From Candidatus Treponema faecavium (GTDB lineage Bacteria > Spirochaetota > Spirochaetia > Treponematales > Treponemataceae), in contig DXHG01000042.1 of NCBI GenBank assembly GCA_019113455.1, positions 1 to 6,063 on the forward strand: a DNA stretch of 6,063 bases. The letters are read 5' to 3'. Position numbers and translations under genes: made by a program. Below the pieces are notes generated by a model. The model saw nothing but the letters and a program-made list of their open reading frames with translations. It was not told where the DNA came from and made no database searches. Shown piece after piece: positions 5,896 to 6,063 of this stretch (the first letter of the stretch is position 1; each line of letters starts with the position of its first letter).

Positions 5896-6063
5896 TTTGC
5901 CGATGGCTGACAAATTTCCCGTTTAAAAAATAAAAATTTGCCGATGGCTAAATTTTATTTTGCCGATGGCTAATTTTTTATTTGCCAGTTATCAGACATG
6001 AATTTTGCCGATGGCCAGCGGCGCACTTGCCGATTGCAAATTTTCAGTTTGCCGTCGGCAAAT
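5896..6063. repeat. Phased 22-bp intergenic repeat array, continues past right edge
   Basis: Units begin at 5896, 5915, 5937, 5959, 5981, 6004, 6026 and 6048, with steps of 19, 22, 22, 22, 23, 22 and 22 bp. The core TTTGCCGATGGCT is exact at 5896, 5937 and 5959. It is TTTGCCGATGGCC at 6004, and degenerate at 5915 (TTTCCCG), 5981 (TTTGCCA), 6026 (CTTGCCGATTGC) and 6048 (TTTGCCGTCGGCA). The second half of the best units is AT-rich (AAATTTTAT, AATTTTTTA). The core holds the dyad GCC-GAT-GGC. The last unit is a near-perfect palindrome. There are no unique spacers, so it is not CRISPR. The flanking stretch 5804-5895 holds no gene and no convincing terminator; only the T-rich 5864-5880 hints at an end of transcription. 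The whole 260 bases after the CxxC gene are non-coding as far as can be seen. Confidence 0.85.

Noticed and set aside
5255..5913. Long minus-strand open frames opposite the CxxC gene, beginning inside the repeat array (about 213 and 241 codons)
   Set aside because: They are antisense to a well-supported gene, rich in Arg/Ala/Cys as expected of GC-rich shadow frames, without recognisable domains or a ribosome binding site.
5896..6063. CRISPR array
   Set aside because: Units are contiguous, about 22 bp, with no unique spacers of constant length and no cas gene in view.

Overview
The window looks like chromosomal DNA from a host-associated treponeme (Spirochaetota). This is an inference, made without any database search. 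It rests on two adjacent lipoproteins with spirochaete-style lipoboxes, a BspA-like leucine-rich repeat protein and a Listeria-Bacteroides repeat protein of the kind treponemes carry in number, and a small membrane-anchored CxxC protein that resembles a conserved treponemal hypothetical. Coding DNA is GC-rich, while the right-end intergenic DNA is strikingly AT-rich.

Layout. (1) 1-1113, minus: glycerol kinase glpK, cut by the left edge after 371 residues, with its own promoter at 1168-1196. (2) 1195-1227: a strong intrinsic terminator that ends the upstream lipoprotein operon and abuts the glpK promoter. (3) 1250-4131, minus: a two-gene operon of lipoproteins joined by an ATGA stop/start overlap. 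The two share a homologous N-terminal module but end differently, one in BspA-type LRRs and the other in a Listeria-Bacteroides repeat plus an Ig/PKD-like domain. (4) 4132-4286: a divergent intergenic region with a perfect inverted repeat, CTGTACA...TGTACAG. (5) 4287-5803, plus: an exported DNase I-like nuclease with a canonical EF-hand loop inserted in the fold, followed 23 bp later by a membrane-anchored protein with four CxxC pairs and an in-frame 18-bp tandem repeat. (6) 5804-6063: no gene; from 5896 to the right edge there is an array of a roughly 22-bp unit (core TTTGCCGATGGCT).

The middle of the window therefore encodes mostly envelope or exported proteins: two outer-surface candidates read leftward, and a secreted nuclease plus a membrane CxxC protein read rightward. 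Glycerol kinase is housekeeping metabolism and is transcribed separately. The most unusual items are the 22-bp phased array, the EF-hand in the DNase I fold, and the paralogous lipoprotein pair with exchanged C-terminal modules.
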